A stretch of DNA of 64,000 nt, taken from assembly GCF_001679005.1 (NCBI RefSeq), contig NZ_LXTW01000003.1, positions 186,930-250,929 on the forward strand. The letters are read 5' to 3'. Under the pieces are notes generated by a model. It was not told the origin of the DNA. It saw only the letters and a program-made list of their open reading frames with translations, and searched no databases. How positions within the stretch are numbered: position 1 is the first letter of the stretch; every line of letters begins with the position of its first letter. Position numbers and translations under genes: made by a program. This document shows positions 1 through 9,037 of the stretch, one piece after another. This stretch comes from Moraxella nonliquefaciens (lineage in GTDB: Bacteria; Pseudomonadota; Gammaproteobacteria; Pseudomonadales; Moraxellaceae).

Positions 1-309
1 CTCTTAAATGATGAACCTAAATTTTACCATTCGCTATTTAGCAACTGTACCACAGTCATCTATAAAATGGTCAGTCAAATTGATGATATACCACTGGATT
101 ATCGTATTATTGTTTCGGGGAAATTGGCTGATTATTTATATGATAAAGGAGCAATTGATGATAATTATGATTTGATGGATTGGAAAAAGGCTGCTTTTGC
201 CAATCCTAAGGTGGCTCATTTGGGTAATCACAGCAATATTTCATCACAACAATATTCAGCATTAATCAGAGAGGGTTTATTAAATCAAAACCACTCAAAT
301 AAGCATTGA
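1..309 (+). CDS. DUF4105 (Lnb N-terminal periplasmic) protein, C-terminal fragment
   Basis: The reading frame is open from the first base, so this is the 3' part of a gene that begins before the window; the ATG at 67 is an internal methionine, not the start. The visible fragment is about 102 residues. It contains FYHSLFSNCTTVIYK near its beginning, which resembles the conserved asparagine-cysteine-threonine stretch (NNCTT) of DUF4105 proteins, a family of mostly membrane-attached periplasmic proteins of uncertain function. The rest is hydrophilic and ends in a short basic tail. The neighbour at 328-1287 is convergent, so nothing here suggests an operon downstream. The family call rests on one motif. 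Confidence 0.6.
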   Translation, partial: LLNDEPKFYHSLFSNCTTVIYKMVSQIDDIPLDYRIIVSGKLADYLYDKGAIDDNYDLMDWKKAAFANPKVAHLGNHSNISSQQYSALIREGLLNQNHSNKH

Positions 310-327
310 TTTTGTTTATTTTTATGG

Positions 328-1287
328 TCAGTCTTGCCATATGGGTTTGACACGTTCGCCCTTTTTATTGATAAAATAAATGTTATCATCGCTTATTACC
401 ATGGCAGAATCATTGATAAAGCTGGTGGCAAAATCGTATTTTAAGGGCAAGGTGATTTTACCTTTGGGATTAATGTAGCCGTAGCGGATAATGGGGTTAC
501 CATTGGCATCAGTATTGCCTGTATCTTTGGCAACCAATGCCAACTGTTCGCTAAAATCTTCAACGTGGTCATAGATGGGGGCGATTTTGATTTGACCATT
601 TTTGTCCATAAATCCCCATTTGTCATTGATTTTAACTGAGACTAGACCATACTCAAACCAGTTACCCATTTCGTCAAAATTTGGATTGATGACGATGTTG
701 CCTTGTTTGTCAATAAAGCCGTATTTACCATTTTTGGCGATTTTGGCACGCCCCTCCCAAAAGCCCCACGCATTTTCAAAGGTGGGGGCAATGACAAAGT
801 CGCCTTTGGGATTGATGTAGCCGTATTTGCCTTGTTGTTTGACCAAAGCAAACCCATCATCAAAATGATTGGCTTCATCAAAAATGGGAGCGATGACAAC
901 TTTGCCACTGGTATCGGCAAAACCAAAAGCCATGCCATCGGTGATGACGGTTAGATTTTCATTATATTGGCAGTCGCTGGTGTATTTAGCATAACTAAAA
1001 CCTGTGGGCAAATTGGTGTTATCTTCGCAGACGTCGGTATCTTCTAAGAGATTGATGGATGCGTAGGCGTCTGAATCGACGCCGTTTTGTGCGTTGACGT
1101 CTGAATCGACGCCGTTTTGTGCGTTGACGTCTGTTATAGCAAAAACGAATGGGACAAGGCATAGGGCAAACTTTGGGTGAGGGGTAGATGGAGTAAAAAA
1201 ACAAAAATAGTGCATAAAAGAATGCATGAATGTTCCAAATGGTGCAAAAGACAGATGTATTTTACTTAACTTATTGTAAAATTTCAA
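328..1287 (-). CDS. WG-repeat protein, probably exported
   Basis: This 319-residue protein is mostly WG repeats from about residue 115 to the end: units of the type GFADTSGKVVIAPIFDEA, YGYINPKGDFVIAPTFENA and WGFMDKNGQIKIAPIYDHV, five to six in all. WG repeats are beta-rich modules with no single known function. The first 55 residues include a hydrophobic stretch (FALCLVPFVFAIT) that may be a signal peptide, so the real start may be one of the later Met codons near residue 21 or 25. Residues about 54-73 are a perfect double copy of VNAQNGVDSD. The annotated start overlaps the end of glnD by 17 nt on the same strand, so it may be co-transcribed with glnD. Confidence 0.7.
   Translation of the reverse strand: MKFYNKLSKIHLSFAPFGTFMHSFMHYFCFFTPSTPHPKFALCLVPFVFAITDVNAQNGVDSDVNAQNGVDSDAYASINLLEDTDVCEDNTNLPTGFSYAKYTSDCQYNENLTVITDGMAFGFADTSGKVVIAPIFDEANHFDDGFALVKQQGKYGYINPKGDFVIAPTFENAWGFWEGRAKIAKNGKYGFIDKQGNIVINPNFDEMGNWFEYGLVSVKINDKWGFMDKNGQIKIAPIYDHVEDFSEQLALVAKDTGNTDANGNPIIRYGYINPKGKITLPLKYDFATSFINDSAMVISDDNIYFINKKGERVKPIWQD
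1069..1128 (-). repeat. Two perfect 30-bp tandem repeats inside the WG-repeat gene
   Basis: Positions 1069-1098 and 1099-1128 are identical 30-bp units, and the first bases of a third unit follow. The length is a multiple of three, so each unit adds VNAQNGVDSD without changing frame. The repeat sits directly after the putative signal peptide. Confidence 0.9.
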
Positions 1288-4048
1288 TCAAGGCCACTTT
1301 GAGTGATTGAATTGTATCATCGTCAAGCAAACCGCCATCTTTATCAGACAAATAAAAAATGTCTTCGGCACGCTCGCCCAAGGTGGTAATTCTTGCCCCA
1401 TGCACCACCATACCAAGTTTTGAGAATACTTGCCCTATTTTGGCAAGTAGGGCAGGACGGTCTTTGGTAATGAGTGATAGGGCGTGATGTCCCAGATGGG
1501 CAAGGGATGTGGCGTGTTCAATGTGTATTTGAGTGGGTACATTAAAATGCTTTAAGGTTGGGTTAAAGCCAAAATTAGCACCAACCATCTGACACGAAGG
1601 GGTGTTATTTGTGAGTGCTTGATGAAGTTCACTCATCAGTTCATCTCGTCTGTTGCTAGGATGTAGAAAATCACTCATGAGTGTGCCATGTTCATCTCGC
1701 GTGGCAAATCGGTCAATGAGTACATAACTATCTAGGGCAGAGGGTACGCCGTCAATGGTGGCACTGACAATGGTGGCATCTAGCACCGATAAGCCAAAGC
1801 GGTCAAGCACACCCACACTGATGGCGAACAAATCATCACGGTCAGGGGTGCAGATAAATAGCCAAATGGCATCTAATGCCAAATCTGTGTGGGGGCGAAT
1901 GGCGATGATGGGGCGGGCATCTTTGATGGCAGATTTTTGTTCTAAGATAATACGACTTTGCCACGCGATGTCAAGTTTTTTGTGTTTTAAAAAATATTCA
2001 TCACCGAGTTCATTCCAAAGAGCGTGCAGGGTGGTAGGTTCAATGTCGCTCAGTAGGGCTTGTGCTCTACTTTTGCGAGCTGTGATATAGACGTCTTTAT
2101 CCACGATACCCATGCCAAGGTTTAGTACTCGTCTTGTGCTGATATAAAGCTGTTTTAGCAGACTGGCACGCCATGAATTCCACAACTCGCTGTTGGTGGC
2201 ATTCATATCAGCAACGGTCAGCACATATAGATGGTTTAATCTGCTGACACTGCCAACAAAACGGGCAAAATCAGCGATGACATTGGGGTCTAAGATGTCT
2301 TGTTTTTGGGCGGTAAGCGACATGGTCAAATGTTCACGCACGAGCCATGATGCAAACTGGCTGTCGCTTTCGGTCATGGCGTGTGATTTACAAAATTCAT
2401 ACACATCTACCGCTCCAAGTTGGCTGTGGTTGCCCCCACGCCCTTTGGCAATGTCATGAAACAAGGCGGCGATGACCAGTATGTCTTTGCGGTGAATTTG
2501 CTGATAAATCTGACTGACCAAATCAAATTTTTGTTGGTAAATGTCATTGCTTAGTTCACCAAATCGGTGCAAAATACGAATGAGAAGTAAGGTGTGTGCA
2601 TCTACTGTATAGCGATGAAACAGATCGTATTGCATCAGCCCCATGATTTTACCAAAAGCAGGCAGATATGAGCCTAATACGCCAAAGCGTTTCATCAGAC
2701 GTAGGCGGTGAAATAGGTGATTGGGTTCTTGTAGGTTTGCCAAAAATAAGGCTTGGTGAGTAGGATGTTGGCGATAGTTGTCATCAATGAGTGGTGTGGC
2801 AAGGTAGATGGCACGCAAGGTATTGGCACTGATTTTTTTAATGCCTTGTTGCCCCATGATTAAAAAAATATGAAGCAGTAGAGCAGGGTTTTTGTCAAAG
2901 GCATCTGGCTCATACACAGCGATTTTGGGGTCGCATGTTGGCAATTTGCCTTGTCTGATGAGCACATCTCTTGCCAGCCCATCTTGGTGTAGCGATGAAT
3001 CAATGGGATTTGCTTGTTCGGTGATGACATAAAATTCCTCATTGATGGGTGTGGTGATGAGATGAGGATTTAGATAGTTTTCATTAAAATAAGCGCACAA
3101 CAGCTCACAAAGACTGGCGATGGTCATGGCATGGCGGTAGTAGATTCGCATGAGTTGTTCTAAGGCATGCGTGATTTGGTGATTGTCATCATGGGCGTAT
3201 GCCAGCCCCATGCTAATAGCGATGGCACGCTGACGTTCAAAGAGCAGGCGGTCATCATGACGTGCAACATGTGTGTGTAGATGATGACGTAAGCACCATA
3301 AGAAGCGTTTGGCAGACTCTAAGGTGGTGTATTCATCAGGGCTTAAAAAACCAACTTCAACCAAATCGTAAAAACTGTGTATTGTATCAAAATAAAATTT
3401 ACCCAACCATAAAACTGTGTGTAAATCTCGAAGTGCACCAGGGGCGGTCTTAATGTTCGGCTCTAAGTTGTATTCGGTGGCGTTATGGGCAAGATAGCGA
3501 ATCCTAGATTCACTCATTTTGACATCAAAAAAGGCTTTGGCGGTCCACGCTCCTTTGACAGCAAGGATTGGTATCTTTGTCAGTGTGTCATTACCAACCA
3601 AAAAACGAGCCTCTAGTAGGGCAGTTGCCACAGTATGGTCAGTAACAGCGGTCATCGTGTCTCTCACCGTCCGCACTGAGATGGCCGGCTCTATGCCAAT
3701 ATCCCATAGGCTTGCCACGAATGCTTCTATCTTAGCTTGATGATTGCTTGTATCATCACCCAATATCAGAATGTCTATATCAGACGCTGGAAATAGCTCA
3801 CCTCGTCCATAACCCCCAATGGCAAATAAAGCAAGTCCGCTGTCTGCTCCAAATAATTCCTTAAACATACTAATGAGCATGCCATCTACCGCCTGCACTC
3901 GCAGAGCAATGTGGAGCTCTATCGTGTCTGTGGCATCCATGCCCTGTTTGCAAATCTTGTGGTCAATACTGGCATTTAGCTCGGTCAGATAAGTTTTATA
4001 AGCAGTACAGGAGTAGGGGGGTAAGGTGGGTAGGTTAAATTGGGTCAT
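1271..4048 (-). CDS. glnD: Bifunctional uridylyltransferase/uridylyl-removing enzyme (PII signalling)
   Basis: GlnD uridylylates the PII protein under nitrogen limitation and removes UMP when glutamine is plentiful. At 925 residues it is close to the usual size. The N-terminal nucleotidyltransferase domain shows GGYGRGELFPASDIDIL (residues about 78-94, with the aspartates of the G-S-x-D-x-D type site). The HD hydrolase domain follows with LFHDIAKGRGGNHSQLG near residue 530. Two C-terminal ACT domains that sense glutamine occupy roughly residues 720-800 and 850-925. The gene starts at an ATG at 4048 and is followed on the same strand, with a 17-nt overlap, by the WG-repeat gene. Confidence 0.95.
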   Translation of the reverse strand: MTQFNLPTLPPYSCTAYKTYLTELNASIDHKICKQGMDATDTIELHIALRVQAVDGMLISMFKELFGADSGLALFAIGGYGRGELFPASDIDILILGDDTSNHQAKIEAFVASLWDIGIEPAISVRTVRDTMTAVTDHTVATALLEARFLVGNDTLTKIPILAVKGAWTAKAFFDVKMSESRIRYLAHNATEYNLEPNIKTAPGALRDLHTVLWLGKFYFDTIHSFYDLVEVGFLSPDEYTTLESAKRFLWCLRHHLHTHVARHDDRLLFERQRAIAISMGLAYAHDDNHQITHALEQLMRIYYRHAMTIASLCELLCAYFNENYLNPHLITTPINEEFYVITEQANPIDSSLHQDGLARDVLIRQGKLPTCDPKIAVYEPDAFDKNPALLLHIFLIMGQQGIKKISANTLRAIYLATPLIDDNYRQHPTHQALFLANLQEPNHLFHRLRLMKRFGVLGSYLPAFGKIMGLMQYDLFHRYTVDAHTLLLIRILHRFGELSNDIYQQKFDLVSQIYQQIHRKDILVIAALFHDIAKGRGGNHSQLGAVDVYEFCKSHAMTESDSQFASWLVREHLTMSLTAQKQDILDPNVIADFARFVGSVSRLNHLYVLTVADMNATNSELWNSWRASLLKQLYISTRRVLNLGMGIVDKDVYITARKSRAQALLSDIEPTTLHALWNELGDEYFLKHKKLDIAWQSRIILEQKSAIKDARPIIAIRPHTDLALDAIWLFICTPDRDDLFAISVGVLDRFGLSVLDATIVSATIDGVPSALDSYVLIDRFATRDEHGTLMSDFLHPSNRRDELMSELHQALTNNTPSCQMVGANFGFNPTLKHFNVPTQIHIEHATSLAHLGHHALSLITKDRPALLAKIGQVFSKLGMVVHGARITTLGERAEDIFYLSDKDGGLLDDDTIQSLKVALIEILQ

Positions 4049-4173
4049 GATAATCGGAGTTTAACTACTTGGCGTAATTTTGGCGTAAATTTATCGTTAT
4101 TTTACGCATTTTTCGTCCAAAATGCACAAAATAAACACATTTATTTTTGTAAGCAATTTTGTCAAAATAAGCA

Positions 4174-4207
4174 AAACCCCTTGAAACATAATCATTTCAA
4201 GGGGTTT
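4174..4207 (-). terminator. Rho-independent terminator after tRNA-Val
   Basis: A perfect 13-bp stem (4174-4186 with 4195-4207) with an 8-nt loop lies five bases beyond the tRNA 3' end. On the minus strand it is followed by a T-rich stretch (TTTTGCTTATTTT), as expected for an intrinsic terminator. Confidence 0.85.
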
Positions 4208-4212
4208 GGATA

Positions 4213-4289
4213 TGGTAGGCGTAAACGGATTCGAACCATCGACCCCCACCATGTCAAGGTGGTGCTCTAACCAACTGAGCTATACGCCT
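4213..4289 (-). tRNA. tRNA-Val (anticodon GAC)
   Basis: The cloverleaf can be drawn by hand. The 7-bp acceptor stem is AGGCGTA with TACGCCT, the D arm is GCTC/GAGC, the anticodon stem is CCACC/GGTGG around the loop TTGACAT, and the T arm contains TTCGAAT. The anticodon GAC reads the valine codons GUC and GUU. The 3' CCA is encoded (4213-4215). It is a single tRNA gene with its own terminator, between glnD and pilD. Confidence 0.95.
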
Positions 4290-4337
4290 AAAAGTGGTGC
4301 TATTATAACAGATAAATTTTAGATGGCAAGCACTTTT

Positions 4338-5243
4338 TTAAATTTTATACATACCCAAATACCAATTCATGATATCATGCCCCCACAGTAGGGCGATGAT
4401 GCCAGCGATGGCAATATAAGGACCAAAAGCAAAGGCACGGCTTTCACCACGCATTTTCATCAAAACCATGCCTACAATAGAGCCCAAGACGGCTGATGTT
4501 AAGACTAAAAAGGGCAACATGCTCACACCTAGCCACGCCCCAATCGCTCCTAGTAGTTTAAAATCGCCTGCTCCCATACCGTCCTTTTTGGTGATGAGTG
4601 CATAGAGTTTGGCAACCGACCAAAGAGATAAAAATCCAAGCAGTCCACCCCATACCGCAGAGCTTAGTGAGGTGAAAATATTTTGGGTATTTGCCATTAA
4701 GCCCATCATGCCAAGCGGAAACACCAAACGGTCAGGAAGTAATTGAGTGTCAAAATCAATACCAGTTAGGGCGATGAGTATCCACAGATAAATCAGTCCT
4801 AACACGCCTGCCAAATTTGCTCCTAGTATATAGATGACCAAGATGGACAGTAGAGCGGTTATTAACTCTACCAGTGGGTAGCGTATACTGATGGGGTTGC
4901 CACAATCTGAACATTTACCATGCAAAAGAATGAGCCAGCTGATGATGGGAATGTTTTCATAAGCACGGATTTGGTGATTGCACTTAGGGCAACGAGACGG
5001 CGGAAATGATAAACTAATGGGTGCATCGCTGGCAATCACCTTGCCAATAGGCTTCACGTGAGTGGGGTCAAGGTCAGATTGGGTATCCAAAAACCACGCC
5101 GTATCTTTACGCCACTCTCGGTTCATGATGAGTGGCGTGCGATGAATGACCACGTTTAAAAATGAACCAACGCAAAGCCCCAATATTCCAGTCAGGGCAA
5201 GCACTATATATAAATTTTCTGCTAAAAATTGGAAAATGTTCAT
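4338..5243 (-). CDS. pilD: Type IV prepilin peptidase / N-methyltransferase
   Basis: PilD is an inner-membrane aspartate protease that cleaves the leader of type IV prepilins and methylates the new N-terminus. The 301-residue product has the N-terminal cytoplasmic domain with two CxxC pairs (Cys85/88 and Cys111/114) and then a run of hydrophobic helices. The two catalytic aspartate regions are visible as GIDFDTQLLPD (about 161-171) and GAGDFKL (Asp227). Its ATG overlaps the stop of pilC (TAATG arrangement at 5243), so the two genes are translationally coupled. Confidence 0.95.
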   Translation of the reverse strand: MNIFQFLAENLYIVLALTGILGLCVGSFLNVVIHRTPLIMNREWRKDTAWFLDTQSDLDPTHVKPIGKVIASDAPISLSFPPSRCPKCNHQIRAYENIPIISWLILLHGKCSDCGNPISIRYPLVELITALLSILVIYILGANLAGVLGLIYLWILIALTGIDFDTQLLPDRLVFPLGMMGLMANTQNIFTSLSSAVWGGLLGFLSLWSVAKLYALITKKDGMGAGDFKLLGAIGAWLGVSMLPFLVLTSAVLGSIVGMVLMKMRGESRAFAFGPYIAIAGIIALLWGHDIMNWYLGMYKI

Positions 5244-6466
5244 TAGCTTACCACAGAGCCCATTTGGAATATGGGTAGATACATGGCGATGACCAAACCC
5301 CCAATGACGATACCTAAAAATGCCATGATCATGGGTTCCATGAGACTGGTCAGACCATCAACGGCATTATCCACTTCGTTTTCATAGTAGGTGGCGGCTT
5401 TATCTAGCATCTCCTCTAAACTGCCTGCTTCTTCGCCAATGCCCACCATCTGGATGACCATGCTGGGAAATAAGTTGGTGCTACGAATGGCAAATTGCAT
5501 TTGCTGACCGGTGGCAACGTCTTCTTTAATACGCTGAGTGGCTTCGTAAAATACAATATTATTGGTAGCCCCTGCGGTAGAGTCTAAGGCATCAATCAAA
5601 GGCACGCCAGCGGCAAAGGTCGTGGATAGGGTGCGACAAAAACGAGCAATGATTGACTTGTAGACAATATCACCAAAAATTGGCGCTTTAAGAGCCAATC
5701 TGTCCAGAAAATTCCTAAATTTTTGGCTGCGTAACTTAGCTTGTGTAAAAGACACCGCAAGTATCGCCAAAACAATAAAAAACAACAAATAATACTTAAC
5801 CATCCAGTTGGACATATTGACAACAAATTGGGTAAAGGCAGGCAATTCTGCACCAAAACCAGCAAACATATCAGCAAAAACAGGCACAACTTTGATGAGC
5901 AAAATGGCGGTTACAATGATGGCAACGATGATGACCGCAATCGGATATTTCATGGCTTTTTTGATTTTTGCTTTTAATAGCTCACTTTTTTCTTTATAGG
6001 TGGCAACACGTTCAAGCATGGTCTCTAAGGCACCTGATTGTTCACCTGACTCAACCAATGAACAAAACAGGTCATCAAAATATTTGGGGTGCTTACGTAA
6101 AGCTGTGGCAAAGTTACTGCCCGCTTCAATGTCTGCCTTGATTTTTAAGACCAGCTCCTTCATGCTGGGATTTTCAAGGGAGTCGGCGACAATCTCAAAA
6201 GATTGGGTGAGTGGCACACCCGCTTTCATCATCGTGGCAAGCTGACGCACAAAGATGGCAATGTCTAATGCTTTGATGGATTTTTTCATCTCAAAGAGAG
6301 GTTTGGGCTTTTGTCTGACATCTTGGACGATGATGCCCTGCTTTCTAAGCTGAGCACGAGCAAGTTCAAGACTTTTAGCAGTGAGTTCGCCTTTGACATT
6401 CTGACCACGTCTATTAGTGCCAGAGTATTTAAAATCAAGTAATTGTTCGGTTGCTGCTTTTGCCAT
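5243..6466 (-). CDS. pilC: Type IV pilus inner-membrane platform protein
   Basis: PilC is the inner-membrane platform on which the PilB/PilT motors act during pilus extension and retraction. The protein has the two repeated T2SF-type domains, FVRQLATMMKAGVPLTQSFE in the first half and FCRTLSTTFAAGVPLIDALD in the second, with transmembrane segments near the middle and at the C-terminus (PMIMAFLGIVIGGLVIAMYL). I place the start at 6466 (MAKAATEQ, 407 residues) rather than at the longer ORF start at 6508, because a GAAGAGA ribosome binding site precedes 6466. pilD follows with overlap. The usual partner pilB is not adjacent; recG lies upstream in the opposite direction. Confidence 0.93.
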   Translation of the reverse strand: MAKAATEQLLDFKYSGTNRRGQNVKGELTAKSLELARAQLRKQGIIVQDVRQKPKPLFEMKKSIKALDIAIFVRQLATMMKAGVPLTQSFEIVADSLENPSMKELVLKIKADIEAGSNFATALRKHPKYFDDLFCSLVESGEQSGALETMLERVATYKEKSELLKAKIKKAMKYPIAVIIVAIIVTAILLIKVVPVFADMFAGFGAELPAFTQFVVNMSNWMVKYYLLFFIVLAILAVSFTQAKLRSQKFRNFLDRLALKAPIFGDIVYKSIIARFCRTLSTTFAAGVPLIDALDSTAGATNNIVFYEATQRIKEDVATGQQMQFAIRSTNLFPSMVIQMVGIGEEAGSLEEMLDKAATYYENEVDNAVDGLTSLMEPMIMAFLGIVIGGLVIAMYLPIFQMGSVVS

Positions 6467-6876
6467 GTGTATCTCTTCATGCTTTGTCAGTGCTGACGGT
6501 ATTGTCAATGTGCCATATTGTATTTGTAAATTAACCCAACATAGCCCAACTTATGGGTTATGGGGCAACATAGGGCAATGCTGATGACATTTTACACTAA
6601 AAGCCATCAAATTGTAAATAATATATCACAAAACTTACACAACATTCATGGTGTTTGGTGGGCATATCCTGCCGTTCATGCCATTTAAAAATAAACGGTA
6701 TATTTTTTGGTTAAATGATTTAAATAATAAACAAACATTGTATGATAAATAACCACAGATGATAATATGGTTTTGATAAAAATTTATCATATCAAAAGAT
6801 AAATTCTTGTCAATTTTAATCATTGGTTTTACAATGATGAAAAAACAATGATTAAAAACAGCCAACCAATACACTC
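6467..6876. other. Divergent intergenic region between pilC and recG
   Basis: This 410-bp AT-rich stretch separates divergently transcribed pilC and recG and has no convincing gene. It holds a degenerate inverted element at 6659-6702 (see the repeat family entry) and a perfect 12-bp inverted repeat close to the recG start (6814-6825 with 6846-6857). Short A/T-rich inverted segments around 6777-6805 (TTTATC / GATAAA) are also visible. Promoters for both genes must lie here, but I cannot pick them out with confidence. Confidence 0.6.
6814..6857. repeat. Perfect 12-bp inverted repeat ahead of recG
   Basis: TTTTAATCATTG (6814-6825) and its exact reverse complement CAATGATTAAAA (6846-6857) flank a 20-nt spacer that itself contains another CAATGATGA-like half site. 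The right arm ends 19 nt before the recG ATG. It could be an operator or a leader stem-loop. Confidence 0.6.
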
Positions 6877-8979
6877 ATGACAAGCACACTCACCCCCATC
6901 CAATATCCCATCACTGCCCTTGCAGGCGTGGGTCAGCCATTGGCAAAAAAACTTGCCGAACTTGACATTCATCGTATTTTTGATTTGCTTATGCACCTAC
7001 CACGAGACTATGAAGACCATAGCCGTACCGTGCCGATGAATATGGTAGAAAATGGGCAGGCATGTCTGATTGCAGGGGTCATCACGAACGTACTAAACAA
7101 CAAAGGACGATTGTCGGTGTATTTAGAAGATGACAGTCATGGGGGCATGGTTGTTTTGCAATTTTTTAAAATCTATCCAGCTTTGATGCAGACCATGACA
7201 GTGGGTGCAAATATCACAGCATTTGGTGAAATAAAAATCAGTCGCTATGGCGTGCAGATGGCTCATCCAGAGTACCACATCACAGGGACAAAGACCTTTG
7301 AAAGTGGGCTTTTGCCCATTTATCCGACCGTCAAGGGGCTTCATCAAAACAAACTGCGTCAGCTTGTTCGCCTTGCCATCAATGCTGTTCATCAAACACC
7401 TTTGACCTGCCTATCTGATGATGATTTTGACAGCGTGGGCGTGACTGTGCAGGGCGACCTATTATCCGCCTTGATGGCCATACATCTGCCCGACCCACAG
7501 GCGGACATTTTTAGCCAAACCGCTCTTTTGACAGGGCTAAAAGAGCGTACCCATCCTGCTTGCCAAAGACTTATCATCGAAGAGCTTACCGCTCATCAGC
7601 TTGTATTTTTCTACCGCAAACAAAACCTACACACCCACAAAGCCCCTTTGTGTGAGCGTGTCAGTCCACTTGCAAGCAGGCTTGTGGCGAGCTTGCCATT
7701 TCATCCGACCAACGCCCAACAGCGTGTTGTTAGCGAGATAGTTGCCGACCTTGCCACCAGTAGACCCATGCTCCGCCTTGTGCAAGGGGATGTGGGGGCG
7801 GGTAAGACACTTGTGGCGGGCTTGGCGGCGTGCCATGCCATTGACAGCGGTTGGCAGGTAGCCATTATGGCACCGACTGAGATTTTGGCAGAGCAGCATT
7901 TGATGAACTTTAAAAAATGGTTTGAGCCTATGGGCGTGGGCGTGGGCTGGCTTGCTGGAAAACAAACCACCAAAGAGCGAAACGCCAGTTTGGATGCCAT
8001 CATCAACAACGAGGTGCAAATCGTGGTTGGCACGCACGCCTTATTTCAAGATGGTGTGGTATTTGCTAAATTGGGATTGGTCATCATTGATGAACAGCAT
8101 CGTTTTGGTGTGGAGCAGAGGCTAAAACTCGTCAATAAAGGTGTGGCAAACAGTACTCCTCATCAGCTGACCATGACCGCCACCCCCATTCCTCGCACGC
8201 TTGCCATGAGCATGTACGGCGATATGGACGTGTCGGTGATAGATGAGTTGCCACCTGGTCGCACCCCCATCACCACCGTTACCATCAACCGAGACCGCCA
8301 TGATGAGGTGATTGAACGTATACGCATCAACTGCAAAAATGGTAAACAAGCCTACTGGGTGTGTCCGCTTGTTGAAGAATCCACCGTTTTAGACGCACAG
8401 TCGGCAGAGCTGTTATATGAAGCGTTGTGCGAGCGGTTGGACATACGGATAGGACTGGTACATGGCAAAATGAAAGCCAGTGATAAGCAAGCGGTGATGA
8501 ATGACTTTAAAGAGGGCAATATTGACCTGCTGGTTGCCACTACTGTGATAGAAGTGGGTGTGGATGTGCCAAATGCGTCCCTTATGGTCATAGAAAATGC
8601 CGAACGGCTAGGCTTATCTCAGCTCCACCAACTGCGTGGACGTGTGGGACGTGGACAAGAAAAATCCTTCTGTGTGCTGCTCTACCAATTGCCCCTATCC
8701 CCCACAGGCATAGAGCGGCTTAACATTCTGCGAGAGAGTACAGATGGTTTTGTCATCGCTCAAAAGGATTTGGAGCTTCGTGGGGCAGGCGAGCTTTTGG
8801 GTAGACGCCAAACAGGGGAGATGGGTTACTATTTAGCGGACATCGTACGAGATGAGAGTCTACTTTACATCGCCCAAAATCTTGCCAAGCATCTCATCAG
8901 GCAGCCAAACAAAACCGCCCAAATACAAGCGATGATGGGATTATGGCTTAAAGAGAGTGGGGAGTTTGTGGGGGCGTGA
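6877..8979 (+). CDS. recG: ATP-dependent DNA helicase RecG
   Basis: RecG remodels stalled replication forks and branched recombination intermediates. The 700-residue protein has an N-terminal wedge/OB domain (about 1-160) and a superfamily 2 helicase core. Visible motifs are Walker A GDVGAGKTLVAG (about 303-314), the DEAH-type box IIDEQHRFG near 404, TATPIPRTLAMSMYGD, and the C-terminal RGRVGRGQEKSFC and LRGAGELLGRRQTG segments typical of RecG. The length is close to that of other RecG proteins. It is followed after 58 bp by the LRR gene in the same direction. Confidence 0.97.
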   Translation: MTSTLTPIQYPITALAGVGQPLAKKLAELDIHRIFDLLMHLPRDYEDHSRTVPMNMVENGQACLIAGVITNVLNNKGRLSVYLEDDSHGGMVVLQFFKIYPALMQTMTVGANITAFGEIKISRYGVQMAHPEYHITGTKTFESGLLPIYPTVKGLHQNKLRQLVRLAINAVHQTPLTCLSDDDFDSVGVTVQGDLLSALMAIHLPDPQADIFSQTALLTGLKERTHPACQRLIIEELTAHQLVFFYRKQNLHTHKAPLCERVSPLASRLVASLPFHPTNAQQRVVSEIVADLATSRPMLRLVQGDVGAGKTLVAGLAACHAIDSGWQVAIMAPTEILAEQHLMNFKKWFEPMGVGVGWLAGKQTTKERNASLDAIINNEVQIVVGTHALFQDGVVFAKLGLVIIDEQHRFGVEQRLKLVNKGVANSTPHQLTMTATPIPRTLAMSMYGDMDVSVIDELPPGRTPITTVTINRDRHDEVIERIRINCKNGKQAYWVCPLVEESTVLDAQSAELLYEALCERLDIRIGLVHGKMKASDKQAVMNDFKEGNIDLLVATTVIEVGVDVPNASLMVIENAERLGLSQLHQLRGRVGRGQEKSFCVLLYQLPLSPTGIERLNILRESTDGFVIAQKDLELRGAGELLGRRQTGEMGYYLADIVRDESLLYIAQNLAKHLIRQPNKTAQIQAMMGLWLKESGEFVGA

Positions 8980-9037
8980 GTGGTGAATGACTGTAAAAAT
9001 ATGCTAAAATATCAATATTAACTTTAAGGACAATCCC

